Source of the DNA: Streptomyces chattanoogensis
GTDB lineage: Bacteria; Actinomycetota; Actinomycetes; Streptomycetales; Streptomycetaceae
Direction: 5' to 3'
Length of the DNA stretch: 64,000 nt
NCBI RefSeq assembly: GCF_001294335.1
Contig: NZ_LGKG01000207.1
Coordinates: 1-64,000, forward strand
Shown here: in pieces, positions 8,497-17,483 of the stretch
Layout of the letters: the number at the start of each line of letters is the position of its first letter
How positions within the stretch are numbered: position 1 is the first letter of the stretch
The notes under the pieces: model-generated
Seen by the model: the letters and a program-made list of their open reading frames with translations, nothing else
What the model was told of the DNA's origin: nothing
Databases searched by the model: none
Translations under genes and position numbers: made by a program

Positions 8497-9549
8497 TCAC
8501 AGGCGGCGGGCCATGCGCAGCCCCTGGGCATAGAAGCCGTCGCCGTCGAGCGTCGCGCGGCCGGCGAGGTCGCCCATGGTGGGTCCGTTGGCCCTCGCGC
8601 GGCTGGAGTAGAAGCGCGGATGCCCGTTGGTGTCCGGCCCCAGGTAAATGCCGCAGTGGTCGATACCGTGCGGTCTGCCGATGTCGATGGCGAAGAAGAC
8701 CAGGTCGCCGGGCTGCAGCAGGCTGATGTCGGCAGGCCGCCGGCCGGTGTTCGGCATCAGCAGCACGCCCGGGCCCCGGCTGGCGATGGCGTAGGCCCGG
8801 CGGGGCAGGCCGGCCCCCTGCAGGTTGGTGGAGTGCATGGGGTACCCCATGCGGTACCCCCAGACCAGGCGCATGAAGCCGGAGCAGTCCACGTCGCCGT
8901 AGCGCGCCTCCTCCGGATCCTTGCGGGTGCCGTCCGGGAAGGTCCAGGGGACGCCGAGGTAGTCGTAGAAGTCCGACTTCTCGTCGCGGTAGTGGAACGA
9001 CGTCGGCAACTGCCCGTCCACCCGCGGTCCGAAGTGGGCCTTGCCGGCGTAGCGCAGGCCGGATGCGGTGTGGCGGTCGGCCGCCCCGTCGCCGTACTGG
9101 AACGCCACGCCGATGACGTCCGGGCTCCGGTCGGCGAGGGCCTTGGGGAACCACTCCCGGAACCACCGGGTGTCCTCCTTGCCCTGCCGCCATCCGTCGG
9201 GCATCAGCCGTACCCAGGCGTTGCTGCGCACCACCGCGCTGGTGGTGCGCGGCTCGCTCCAGCTACGGGTGGGACCGGCCAGCAGTGCGGTGCGCGCACC
9301 GTCGGTGAAGGTGCCCAGCACACGGCCGTCGGCGGCGCGGACCACCGTACGGGCGGGTGTCCGGCGGCGCTCGAAGTGGTAACCGCCGGTCGGTGCCGTG
9401 AAGTCGTCCTCCGGCTTGCCGGGATCGTCATGCTGCAAGCGGTAGCGTGCGTAGGCGCTGACCGCTCCGGCAGCCACGGCCAGACCGGCGACGCCGCTCA
9501 GGACCTGACGGCGGCTGGGGCCGCGGCGCGGGGTGGGGTCGGTGCCCAT
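8497..9549 (-). CDS. Tat-exported NlpC/P60 hydrolase
   Basis: A 350-residue exported cysteine peptidase. The N-terminus carries a twin-arginine-type signal (PSRRQVLSGVAGLAVAAGAV). The C-terminal half is an NlpC/P60 domain with the catalytic Cys in VDCSGFMRLVWG and the His in IDHCGIYLG. The middle section is not assigned. NlpC/P60 enzymes cut gamma-glutamyl bonds, mostly in peptidoglycan; the Bacillus enzyme PgdS cuts poly-gamma-glutamate. The position directly downstream of pgsC (gap about 55 bases) makes trimming or release of the polymer the leading hypothesis. The start is ATG 9549, with GGAGG seven bases upstream. Confidence 0.85.
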   Translation of the reverse strand: MGTDPTPRRGPSRRQVLSGVAGLAVAAGAVSAYARYRLQHDDPGKPEDDFTAPTGGYHFERRRTPARTVVRAADGRVLGTFTDGARTALLAGPTRSWSEPRTTSAVVRSNAWVRLMPDGWRQGKEDTRWFREWFPKALADRSPDVIGVAFQYGDGAADRHTASGLRYAGKAHFGPRVDGQLPTSFHYRDEKSDFYDYLGVPWTFPDGTRKDPEEARYGDVDCSGFMRLVWGYRMGYPMHSTNLQGAGLPRRAYAIASRGPGVLLMPNTGRRPADISLLQPGDLVFFAIDIGRPHGIDHCGIYLGPDTNGHPRFYSSRARANGPTMGDLAGRATLDGDGFYAQGLRMARRL

Positions 9550-9604
9550 GGTGACCTCCTCGACGTGCGGATGGGCGGGCGGCGGATGCGGACGGTCCGG
9601 CCGG

Positions 9605-10087
9605 TCAGCCGGCGGGGAGTGCCCCCAGCAGGAGTCCGGCGACGAGCACCACATACGTGGCCAGGGTCACCGCGGTGGTGGAGATCGCGGTGGCCGCCAA
9701 CGGCTGACGGATCAGCTGATAGGCAATCAGACCCGGCACGATGAAGCCCAGGGTCTGTGCGCTGTACAGGAGGGGGAACTCGTGCTGGAGCGCGAACATC
9801 ACCGTGGTCTGCAGCACCACCGCACACAGCACGACGGCGGCGAACAGCCGCTTCCCGTAAAGGATCACCTGGCGCTGCAGGAGCTTGGTCGCGAGGAAGG
9901 TGAGCGCCGTGACGCCGATCATCAGTCCGGCCCGGCCTGCGTCGGTGACCAGGGTCAGCGCCAGCCAGCCGGGGGTGATCATGCCGCCGGGAGAGAGGTT
10001 GGTGGTCAGGTAGCACACCAGCGAGAAGACCAGTCCCAGGGCGATCCCCAGCGCGGCTGTCTCCGGGGTGACGGTGACGGGGATCAT
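9605..10087 (-). CDS. pgsC: Poly-gamma-glutamate synthase membrane subunit PgsC/CapC
   Basis: A 160-residue integral membrane protein with about five hydrophobic segments. It carries segments conserved in PgsC/CapC: GGMITPGWLAL near the first loop, ILYGKRLFAA in the middle and LGFIVPGLIAYQLIRQ later. Bacillus PgsC has the same blocks in the same order and a length of about 150. PgsC forms the membrane part of the ligase or exporter complex that makes poly-gamma-glutamate. The ATG overlaps the stop of pgsB by four bases (ATGA), so the two are translationally coupled. A GGAAG ribosome site lies inside the pgsB end. Confidence 0.9.
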   Translation of the reverse strand: MIPVTVTPETAALGIALGLVFSLVCYLTTNLSPGGMITPGWLALTLVTDAGRAGLMIGVTALTFLATKLLQRQVILYGKRLFAAVVLCAVVLQTTVMFALQHEFPLLYSAQTLGFIVPGLIAYQLIRQPLAATAISTTAVTLATYVVLVAGLLLGALPAG

Positions 10088-11421
10088 AGCGGCTTCCTTG
10101 TCGGGTCGTGCGGGGCGTAGTGGCCGGTGGAGGCCGGGCTGGGGAGATGAGAGTGGGGATCCGGGCCGTCCAGCGGCGCCACCCAGCCGTACGGTTCCGG
10201 CTCGGGCGGCGGCGCCGGGGCGAGCGGTTCGGCGGTCTCGTCCGCAGGCAGCTCGCCGAGGCGTTCCAGGAACAGTTCGCCCTGGCCGTGGATGTTGCCG
10301 ATGGCCACCAGCGAGGAGTCGGGGCCCAGTTCGGCGAGGAGGTCGCGGGTCAGCTCGGTCGCGTCCCGCCGTTCGCCGCCCAGGTCGACCACCCGCGCCG
10401 ATGACGCGCCCGGTGGGATGCCGTCGTGGGCGCTCTTGGTGGGGTGCCCGATCAGGAAGACCGTCTCCGGGTTCAGTTGGGGGACGATCGCTCCCATCTG
10501 CCCGTTGCGTTCCACCCGGTCCGGGCGGCAGTTGATGACCACGTTGAGCGGGCGGCGGATCGCGCCGAGCTCCTCGAGCTGACGGATATTCATCAGCGTC
10601 GACTCGGGGTCGTTGGCGGCGAAGACATTGGCGAAGCGCAGCCGCTTGCCGTCCGGGGTGCGGTAGCGCTCGACGGAGAGCACGCCGGGGTCCGGCGGTG
10701 CGTCCCACATACCGCGCAGCGCGGTCCCCCGGTCCACGCCGAGCAGCTCCGCCACCGCCAGCGCGATGGCGACGTTCTCCTTGAAGGTGAACCAGCTGAA
10801 GCCGCGCAGCTCATCGTCGGTCACCGACTCCGGATCGACCGCGATCAGGCGGCAGCCGCGCTTGTCGGCCTCCTCCTGGAGGATGTGCAGCCGCTCCTGT
10901 TCGGCGGTGACACAGATCCCGCCGGCCGGCATCGACCGGCAGAGCGAGCGGGCCACATCGTCCAGCGTGGGGCCCATCTCCTCGAGGTGGTCCTCGCGGA
11001 CGTTGCACAGCACGCCGATGGTGGAGCGGATCAGCTTCTCCTGGTTGACCTCCTGGAGTGCGGGCATCACCGCCATGCACTCGATCACCAGCGCGTGCGG
11101 CCGGTATGCCGCGGCGCGCCGGACGATGCCGATCTGTTCCACGACATTGGCGATGCCGAACTTGCGGTAGACCGGCTCCTCGGTGGCGTCGGGGTGGATG
11201 AACCGGGCCGCGGTGCCGGTGGTCTTGGCCACGGTCACCAGGCCGCCGCCGCGCAGTGCCCCGGCGCACAGCCGGGTGATGGAGCTCTTGCCGCGAATGC
11301 CGTTGACGAGTACCCGGGTGGGGATCTGTGCCAGTGCGGCGTAGTGGCGGCGCTGTTCCAGCACACCGGCGACCAACAGCACCGCGCAGCTCAGCAGCAG
11401 CACAACATAGAGGAAAAGCAC
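10084..11421 (-). CDS. pgsB: Poly-gamma-glutamate synthase PgsB/CapB
   Basis: A 445-residue amide ligase of the Mur ligase-like superfamily that joins glutamates through the gamma carboxyl using ATP. It has an N-terminal membrane anchor (about 1-22), then the P-loop VNGIRGKSSITRL, the MPALQEVNQEKLIRST block, CNVREDHLEEMGPT and FAANDPESTLM, all typical of PgsB. A proline-rich tail (about 395-445) goes beyond the Bacillus protein. The start is GTG 11421, with AAGGA upstream; the alternative frame from 11499 would put a charged stretch before the anchor. It lies 13 bases after the HAMP-protein gene and overlaps pgsC. No CapA/PgsA-type partner is in the operon. Confidence 0.93.
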   Translation of the reverse strand: MLFLYVVLLLSCAVLLVAGVLEQRRHYAALAQIPTRVLVNGIRGKSSITRLCAGALRGGGLVTVAKTTGTAARFIHPDATEEPVYRKFGIANVVEQIGIVRRAAAYRPHALVIECMAVMPALQEVNQEKLIRSTIGVLCNVREDHLEEMGPTLDDVARSLCRSMPAGGICVTAEQERLHILQEEADKRGCRLIAVDPESVTDDELRGFSWFTFKENVAIALAVAELLGVDRGTALRGMWDAPPDPGVLSVERYRTPDGKRLRFANVFAANDPESTLMNIRQLEELGAIRRPLNVVINCRPDRVERNGQMGAIVPQLNPETVFLIGHPTKSAHDGIPPGASSARVVDLGGERRDATELTRDLLAELGPDSSLVAIGNIHGQGELFLERLGELPADETAEPLAPAPPPEPEPYGWVAPLDGPDPHSHLPSPASTGHYAPHDPTRKPL

Positions 11422-11434
11422 GTCAGTTGATCCT

Positions 11435-13762
11435 TTACGGCCGCGGCGCACTTTCGCGTGGGGACGACTGGGCAGGGACAGAGACCGGACCGGCTCCACC
11501 GGCGCGGTCCCGGTCCGCGAGTGCCTGCCGGAGCAGTTCCAGGCTGCGGGTCACCGAGCCGCACTCGTCGTGGTGGACCGGATACAGCACGGTGCGACGG
11601 TCGCCGCCGGCCAGCCGCTCCGCGTACCCGGCAAGGGCGCGCAGCGGCCTGACCACCACGATGTGCAGCCAGCCCAGGCAGGCGATGCCTGCGGTCAGGG
11701 CGAGCAGGCCGGCCAGCGTGGTGCGCGCCTGGGCCTGGTATGCGGTCAGTTTGAGTGCCGCGGCGGGCTCCGCCGAGACCACCCGCCAGCCGAGTCCGGC
11801 GGCAGGCCCCGTCTGCGCCAGTGGCGCGGCGGCCGCGACCGACGGGCCGGCACCCGGTGTGGTTTCCGCATGCACCACGGCCGACACCGGGCTGCCCGCA
11901 GTCCCGGGCGCGGTCTCGGTCCTGGTCACCAGGCGGGTGAAGCCCTGGCTGGGCAGCGCCTGGAAGGCCTGGAAGCCGACGCTGGCCGCGAGGACCCGGT
12001 GACGTTGGTCGGTGAGCCAGACACTGCCGAGCCCCGGCCGGGACAGCAGGCTGTTCAGCGCGTCCACGTCGATCTCGGCGAAGAGTACGGCCGGGGCGGC
12101 GTCCTTGGCGCCCTTGGCCGGTGGGATCTGGGCGTAGGCGGCGATCGCGGGGATTCTGCCCGAGGTGTTGACCTGGGTGATTCCGCTGCCGGTCGGCGCG
12201 TGGACGAGGGTGCGCAGCGGCTCGTTGCCCACTCTCGTCACGATGGCGCCGGTGTGGTCCAGCACATACAGCGAGCGGTACTTGGGATGGTCGGCGAGTG
12301 CGCTGCGCAGGGCGTCCGCCGCCCGCTCGTGCGACTGCCCGGAGATGTCCGACGCCACCGCCGCGAGGTCGGTGTAGCTCTGGCCCAGTATCTGCCGCAC
12401 CCGGTCGGCGGCGGCCTCGGTGCGTGCCTGCTGGTCGGCAATGGCGGCGGCCGGTACGGCTTTGCCCGCCTCCACCCGGTTGACCAGGAACAGCAGCGGC
12501 ACCCCCCATGTGGCGATCAGCAGGGCGCAGACGAGAATGACGGACCGGACACCGGGGCGTCGGCGCTCCGGCTGCCCAGGCCCCGGTCCCGGCTCACCGT
12601 TCAGCCGGCGGCGAATCGACTCGAGCGCCAGGCCGACCCTGCTCAGCTCGCCGAAGGCGGGAAGGGGCACCGGCCGCGCCAGGACCTCCCGTGCCTCGAG
12701 GCTCTCCGCGGCAGCGCCCTTGGCCAGCCGCGCAGCGGACAGATGGAGCCGGAGCAGCGGCCGTTGCACGGTGTACCACAGCGCCATGGTGACCAGCACG
12801 GCGATGACCACCAGCGCGCCTGCGGCGATGAGGGCGAAGCGGGTGTAGTCCGGGCCGCCCTTCACCGGAGGCACGTCCCTGAACGTGAGGATCGTCAGCC
12901 CCAGGCCGGAGGTGACGTCCTTCCCGTCGTCCGCGGCCACCGAGGCCCAGCCCGCGACCCTGCGCAAGCCGCCGTGGGCGGCACCGAGCAGGCTTCCGGA
13001 GGCGCCGACGGTCCGTGGACCGGCGTTCGCGGCGCTCTCCACCGCGGCGAGCAGGGCATCGTTGTCGGTGCCGGCCGCCGGGACCGGGCCGTCGGCGGCG
13101 GTGGCGAGCACTTTCCCGTGCCGGTCGACGAGTTGTCCGGAGCGCCCGTCCCCGTGCACCGGAGGCGCGAGGAGCTTTTCGGAGACGACCAGCAGGAGTT
13201 CGCGCACCCCACTCCCCTGCTTCCCCGCCAGGTCCGCCGCCTGGTCGGCGTTCTCGTCCTTGTTGCGCGCCGGAACGGGTACGGACACGTGGGCGAAGAA
13301 CAGCATCCGGGGTTCGGCGCTGTCCGAAGTGGCCAGCCGGGGCGTGAGGCCGTCGGCCTCGGACCGCGCCAGGGCGGTCACGTCCACCCCGGTCAGCGGC
13401 ACCGCTTCACCGCGGGCCGCCAGCGGCTTGCCGCTCTTCGGGGCGAGCAGCACCCCGCCCTTCACGGAACGTCCGGCCGAAGCTCCCTCCGTCAGCAGGG
13501 ACTTCATCACCTGCGCCGGGGTGCTGTCGGCGGCGGGCGTGACCGAAGCCGCGGAGCGGCGCAGCGCCGCGGCTCTGGCGTTGACGGAGGTGGCGACCGA
13601 GGTGGCGGTGTCGGCGGCGATCTGACGTTCTCCGTCGCGTACGGCCTGGGGCACGTCCTCTTCATGAACGGTGCCGAGACCGAGCGCGAAGAACGCGGCG
13701 ACCACCAGGAGCGCGCAGAGCAGTGCGGCGATCGGTGGGCGGACGCCCCCGAGTAGGGGCAT
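11435..13762 (-). CDS. Double HAMP-domain membrane protein, no output domain
   Basis: A 775-residue membrane protein with an internally duplicated plan. Transmembrane helix 1 (9-30), an extracellular region to about 305, helix 2 (307-330) and a HAMP-like segment (331-385) are followed by helix 3 (406-427), a second extracellular region (about 430-678) that looks like a Cache/dCache sensor (SLYVLDHTGAIVTRVG), helix 4 (680-703) and a HAMP segment (704-755). No kinase, cyclase or methyl-accepting domain follows; the protein ends in a short disordered tail. It is the first gene of the pgs operon, so it may sense conditions for, or scaffold, polymer synthesis. The start at 13762 has only a weak ribosome site. 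Confidence 0.75.
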   Translation of the reverse strand: MPLLGGVRPPIAALLCALLVVAAFFALGLGTVHEEDVPQAVRDGERQIAADTATSVATSVNARAAALRRSAASVTPAADSTPAQVMKSLLTEGASAGRSVKGGVLLAPKSGKPLAARGEAVPLTGVDVTALARSEADGLTPRLATSDSAEPRMLFFAHVSVPVPARNKDENADQAADLAGKQGSGVRELLLVVSEKLLAPPVHGDGRSGQLVDRHGKVLATAADGPVPAAGTDNDALLAAVESAANAGPRTVGASGSLLGAAHGGLRRVAGWASVAADDGKDVTSGLGLTILTFRDVPPVKGGPDYTRFALIAAGALVVIAVLVTMALWYTVQRPLLRLHLSAARLAKGAAAESLEAREVLARPVPLPAFGELSRVGLALESIRRRLNGEPGPGPGQPERRRPGVRSVILVCALLIATWGVPLLFLVNRVEAGKAVPAAAIADQQARTEAAADRVRQILGQSYTDLAAVASDISGQSHERAADALRSALADHPKYRSLYVLDHTGAIVTRVGNEPLRTLVHAPTGSGITQVNTSGRIPAIAAYAQIPPAKGAKDAAPAVLFAEIDVDALNSLLSRPGLGSVWLTDQRHRVLAASVGFQAFQALPSQGFTRLVTRTETAPGTAGSPVSAVVHAETTPGAGPSVAAAAPLAQTGPAAGLGWRVVSAEPAAALKLTAYQAQARTTLAGLLALTAGIACLGWLHIVVVRPLRALAGYAERLAGGDRRTVLYPVHHDECGSVTRSLELLRQALADRDRAGGAGPVSVPAQSSPRESAPRP

Positions 13763-14119
13763 GTCGGCGCGGCGTCGGGTGCGGTGTCGACGGGGCGCGC
13801 GGGCGGCTACCTGGTGCAGGGCAGCGTCCTCTCGGCACAGGGAAAACAGTGGAGCAACTCGCAGTATGCGTCAGTCTTATCACGAGATCATCACAACATT
13901 ATGAGCACCTTGTTCCCGTATCCAGACGCAAGGGGCAACCCCACGCTCAATACGGGCCACACGGCGGCCGGACGGCCGGATGGCACCGTCCGCCTCCCCA
14001 AATCCCCACGGGTGTACTCACCTCCCCACAAGACGTTGCAGCGGCTCCGTCGAACACCGCTACGATGAGCGGCTACTCGGCCGGTACATGGCAATCGCCA
14101 TCAGGGAGAGGGCTGCCCA
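13763..14119. other. Divergent promoter region between pgs operon and esterase gene
   Basis: About 350 bases separate two genes transcribed away from each other, so promoters for both must lie here. An AT-rich patch around 13875-13905 (TTATCACGAGATCATCACAA then CATTATG) is the likeliest promoter core. A good ribosome site, GGGAGAGGG, precedes the ATG at 14120. No gene or strong operator repeat was seen. Confidence 0.5.
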
Positions 14120-15475
14120 ATGAAACACGCACGGAGAAAACCCCGCGGCCGGATGCGCAACCGGGTGGCCAGTACCACAGGGGCACTGGCCGTCATCCTG
14201 GGCGCCGGAATCGGAACGGCCAACGCTGCCGGGAAGAACTCCGCGCCGCCCGCGGCCAAGGAGGCGCCCCTGGGCGCGAAGGACGCCCCGGCCGACCTGG
14301 ACGCCCCGAAGGCCCCGGCCGCCCTGGACGCCCCGGCCACCCCGAAGGCCCCGGCCACCCCGAACGCCCCGGCCACCCCGAACGCCCCGGGCCAGCTGAC
14401 GCTCCCCGAGCCGTCCGGGCACTATCGGGTCGGCATGACCAACCTCCACCTGGTCGACAAGAAGCGGACGGATCCCTGGACGTCCGACGGCCGGGTGCGC
14501 GAGCTGATGGTCTCGCTCTGGTACCCGGCCACCCAGACCGCCAGCCACCCCGCCGCGCCCTACTTGGAGCCCGCCGCCGCCGCACACTTCCTGGCCGCCC
14601 GGGGGCTGCCGCCGAATGCGGTCACCCTGCCCACCACCGCCGGGCACCTCGGCGCACCGGTCGACCGCAAGGCCGGCAAGCTGCCGGTGGTGCTGTACTC
14701 GACCGGACGGGGCTCGGACCGCGCGACGGGCACCGCGCTCGCCCAGGACCTGGCCAGCCGGGGCTATCTGGTCGTCACCCTCGACGACACCCACGACGGC
14801 AGCGAGGTGCAGTTCCCCGGCGGCCGGCTCGAAGTGGCCACGATGCCGCCGGACACCCCCGCGTCCAAGGTGATCGCCGCCCGCGCCGCGGACACCCGCT
14901 TCGTCATCGACCAGCTGGACTCCATCGCCCGTGGCCACAACCCGGACGCGGAGCACGCGCCGCTCCCCCGCGGGCTGTCCGACGCGGTGGACATGAAGCG
15001 CATAGGGATGTTCGGCGCTTCTCTCGGCGGAGCGGTGGTGCCGGAGGCCATGCACGTGGACCGCAGAATCCGCGCCGGTGCGAATCTGGACGGCCAGTTC
15101 TTCGGACCGGCGAAAACCCGGGACCTCGACCGCCCCTTCCTGCTGTTCAGCTCCCAGAACCACAACCGCGACACCGACGGGAGCTGGGCGACCTTCTGGA
15201 AACACCTGAAGGACAAGCGGTACGACCTGAAGCTGCGCGGCGCCGAGCACCTCTCCTTCATGGACTACGAGGTTCTGTGGCCCCAGATGGCCGGCGTGCT
15301 CGGGCTCTCCCAGGCCCAACTGGTCCAGATGTTCGGCACGATCGCCCCCGACCGCGCCATCAAGGTCCAGAGCACCTATCTCGCGGCCTTCTTCGACAAG
15401 ACGCTGAGCCACCACGACAGCCCCCTGCTCGACGGCCCGTCCCGCCACTATCCGGAGATCTCCTTCGTCCGCTGA
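14120..15475 (+). CDS. Secreted PAF-acetylhydrolase-like alpha/beta hydrolase
   Basis: A 451-residue exported esterase. Residues 1-37 form a Sec-type signal (RR-rich start, then a hydrophobic stretch ending in ANAA). A low-complexity Ala/Pro linker (about 40-92) holds tandem APATPN units. The catalytic part (about 95-451) has the elements of the platelet-activating-factor acetylhydrolase II family: LMVSLWYPA, LPVVLYSTGRGS for the oxyanion region, YLVVTLDDTHDGS, the nucleophile elbow GASLGG and a terminal His in AEHLSFMD. The GxSxGG elbow has Ala where many relatives have His. It is probably a lipase or esterase; its natural substrate is unknown. Confidence 0.85.
   Translation: MKHARRKPRGRMRNRVASTTGALAVILGAGIGTANAAGKNSAPPAAKEAPLGAKDAPADLDAPKAPAALDAPATPKAPATPNAPATPNAPGQLTLPEPSGHYRVGMTNLHLVDKKRTDPWTSDGRVRELMVSLWYPATQTASHPAAPYLEPAAAAHFLAARGLPPNAVTLPTTAGHLGAPVDRKAGKLPVVLYSTGRGSDRATGTALAQDLASRGYLVVTLDDTHDGSEVQFPGGRLEVATMPPDTPASKVIAARAADTRFVIDQLDSIARGHNPDAEHAPLPRGLSDAVDMKRIGMFGASLGGAVVPEAMHVDRRIRAGANLDGQFFGPAKTRDLDRPFLLFSSQNHNRDTDGSWATFWKHLKDKRYDLKLRGAEHLSFMDYEVLWPQMAGVLGLSQAQLVQMFGTIAPDRAIKVQSTYLAAFFDKTLSHHDSPLLDGPSRHYPEISFVR
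14330..14383 (+). repeat. Three 18-base tandem repeats in esterase linker
   Basis: Units starting GCCCCGGCCACCCCGAA at 14330, 14348 and 14366 encode APATPK/N. The flanking DNA has weaker copies (APKAPAALD). Repeat number probably varies between strains. Confidence 0.8.
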
Positions 15476-15482
15476 ACCGGCC

Positions 15483-15511
15483 GCGCCGGTGACAGCCCCA
15501 GTCACCGGCGC
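15483..15511. terminator. Stem-loop terminator after esterase gene
   Basis: The arms GCGCCGGTGAC (15483-15493) and GTCACCGGCGC (15501-15511) are perfect complements around the seven-base loop AGCCCCA. The stem lies eight bases after the esterase stop codon. There is no U tract, as is usual for Streptomyces. Confidence 0.7.
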
Positions 15512-15741
15512 AGGGCGAACACCGTGCCCCTCGTGATGGCCTCCTTGAACCGGGCCGAGGCACGGCCGGTGAGCACGGCGGCGACGGGGCTGTCGTCGGC
15601 GCGGGTGAACTGGGTGAGACCGTCACGCCGGCCGAGGCTGATGTTCTGCCAGACGTAGCGCAGGCGCAGCGGCTTGGGAGTGCGGCCGGTGAGCGAGGCC
15701 AGGCAGGTTGGGGGGCAGCGCTCGTCGGGCCCCGCCCCCAT
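15502..15741 (-). pseudogene. C-terminal remnant of FAD-dependent NADH dehydrogenase-like gene
   Basis: The translated segment SLTGRTPKPLRLRYVWQNISLGRRDGLTQF, followed by ADDSPVAAVLTGRASARFKEAITRG, is the characteristic C-terminal end of NDH-2-type NAD(P)/FAD-dependent oxidoreductases of actinomycetes. Only about 70 residues remain. The FAD- and NAD-binding folds are gone, and the DNA upstream on this strand belongs to an unrelated gene on the other strand. The stop codon overlaps the esterase terminator. It is a relic of a deleted gene. Confidence 0.7.
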
Positions 15742-15889
15742 GCCGTGGTATGCCCAACTCCCCCCTTATGAACTCTTTCCAGTCAACCTCCGCATTTCCA
15801 GGACTTATAGGAACCAGGTATTGCAGAGTCGACTCCTCTCCGTCAGAGACGCACGCCGGTGCGTCCGGCACCGAAGTGGGGGCGAGACG

Positions 15890-16987
15890 ATGACGCGTAC
15901 GGCGCAGCAGCCGGTGAGAGCGCGGCGGGCAGCAGTGGGCTCGGCGGCCTTGGCCGCGGGACTGGCGATGGTGGTCGGGACGGCGGCCAACGGGCAGGCC
16001 GCGCCGGTACCGGCGGCCGCCGGAGCGCGGTCCGTGCCCCGCTGCGGTGTCGCAGCGACGGCGCCCATGACGGCGGCGCGGACGACCGTCGGGGCGGGGT
16101 CGGAGGCGGCGTCGCCCACCGGCGCCGAGGCGGCTCCGCCCACCGGCGTCACCGGCAACGCAGCGCAGAAGTTCTCCTACACCCTCGCCCCGGAGGCACC
16201 GATCGGCCTCTGGTCGTCCTCGAATGTCACGCTGCGCACGCCGGTCTCCAAGGGCAGGGTCCGCCTGGACGTCACCACGCACGGCTTCAGCGCCGCTTCC
16301 CTCATGATGCAGCGTTACGTGCACAAGACCCACCGCTGGGTCGATCTGGACGCGAAACCGGTCGGCTCCGCACATCCGGACAGGGGGACGTTCACCTTCC
16401 CCGTCTCGGTGGCGGCAGGCCCCGGCCGCCCCGCCAAGGTGGCGCTGCGGGTCCAGGCCATCGACCGTCCCGGCCGCCTGACCGTTGCCGCTTCGGTCGA
16501 CGACGGCCACGGCCACACCTACCGCGCGCCCGCGCTGAACGCCGTCGTCGACCGGCCCACGACCACGGTCACGGGCTGGCCGCGCGGTACCGCCCTGGTC
16601 CGCGGCGGCGCGGCAAGGGAGTTCACCCTCGCGGTCAAGAACACCACCGAGCGGTCCTACCCGGCGCTGAACGCCGGATACTTCGCCTACGGCCAGAGCA
16701 ACGGCCGCGCCCTGGCGCCCAAGGACCTGGTGCTCGAGCAGCACGTGCCCGGCCACGGGTGGCAGCGCGTCATGCTGGTGCCCGGCGGCTGCGACCCCGG
16801 TATGAGCGCCCGGCTCATCCCCACCGCCGAGGCGCCGCTGGCCCCCGGGGCCACCGCCGTCTACCGGATGCGTCTGGCGGTCGCGGGCTCCGCACCCGTG
16901 ACCACCGTGGAAGCGGGTGTGTCGGTGGGCACCGGTGACACATCGCTCTTCTACCGGACGCTGCCGTTCCCGATCCGTGCCCAGTAG
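15890..16987 (+). CDS. Secreted protein of unknown function, beta-rich
   Basis: A 365-residue exported protein. A Sec signal covers about 1-38 (ARRAAVGSAALAAGLAMVVG, ending near GQAA), followed by an Ala/Thr-rich linker to about 95. The remainder looks like two immunoglobulin-like beta domains: about 100-215 (FSYTLAPEAPIGLWSSSNV, RVRLDVTTHGF, FTFPVSVAAGP) and about 225-365 (GTALVRGGAAREFTLAVKNT, LAPGATAVYRMRLAVAG). Similar signal-plus-beta-sandwich proteins are common in Streptomyces and usually surface-associated, but I do not recognise a named family. ATG 15890 is chosen because the signal peptide starts there. Confidence 0.75.
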   Translation: MTRTAQQPVRARRAAVGSAALAAGLAMVVGTAANGQAAPVPAAAGARSVPRCGVAATAPMTAARTTVGAGSEAASPTGAEAAPPTGVTGNAAQKFSYTLAPEAPIGLWSSSNVTLRTPVSKGRVRLDVTTHGFSAASLMMQRYVHKTHRWVDLDAKPVGSAHPDRGTFTFPVSVAAGPGRPAKVALRVQAIDRPGRLTVAASVDDGHGHTYRAPALNAVVDRPTTTVTGWPRGTALVRGGAAREFTLAVKNTTERSYPALNAGYFAYGQSNGRALAPKDLVLEQHVPGHGWQRVMLVPGGCDPGMSARLIPTAEAPLAPGATAVYRMRLAVAGSAPVTTVEAGVSVGTGDTSLFYRTLPFPIRAQ

Positions 16988-17483
16988 TCCCTGAGGCCCA
17001 CCTCGGTCACGCGCCGGGGAGGTGGCGGACCACGAGGCCGGGAAAGTACGCCGGACGGGTCAAGGATCGCATTGCGGTGCGCTTCCCAGGGCATGCACAC
17101 ACGGAATCTGTCCTTCCTGAACGGAGTCGCACCGTGTTCGTCAGCGCCCTGGGGCATGCCCTTCGTCCTGGCGCGATATCCGGCGGGCACCGGGGGACGA
17201 CGTCGCCGCAGTCAGCCGACCGGGCGCGTCGCCTCCCCGACGAGGCCGCCGGCTGACGCCAGCACGCCCAGCCGGCACACCCGGCCTCCGACCTCCGGCC
17301 GAATGGCGACCCAGCGGAGCGGGCCCGTCCACGGTGGAGCACCTGACGGCCCGTCCCGCCACCACCGCAACCACACCCCCGGCCGTCCCGCACCCGTGCC
17401 GGTGACCGAGCGGCGCGCTCACCACGACCGCCCGCCGGATCGCGGCCCCGGGCGACCGGGGGCTCCTCGACGACAGGGACACC
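16988..17483. other. Intergenic region, no gene seen
   Basis: About 500 bases between the secreted-protein gene and the lipase gene. The reading frames that cross it are Pro/Arg-rich and look like non-coding GC-rich DNA. It probably holds the lipase promoter; no clear -10/-35 or hairpin was identified. Confidence 0.5.

Noticed and set aside
11570..13756. A 728-residue plus-strand frame opposite the HAMP-protein gene
   Set aside because: Antisense shadow. Low-complexity translation without motifs; the minus strand has clear membrane helices and HAMP segments.
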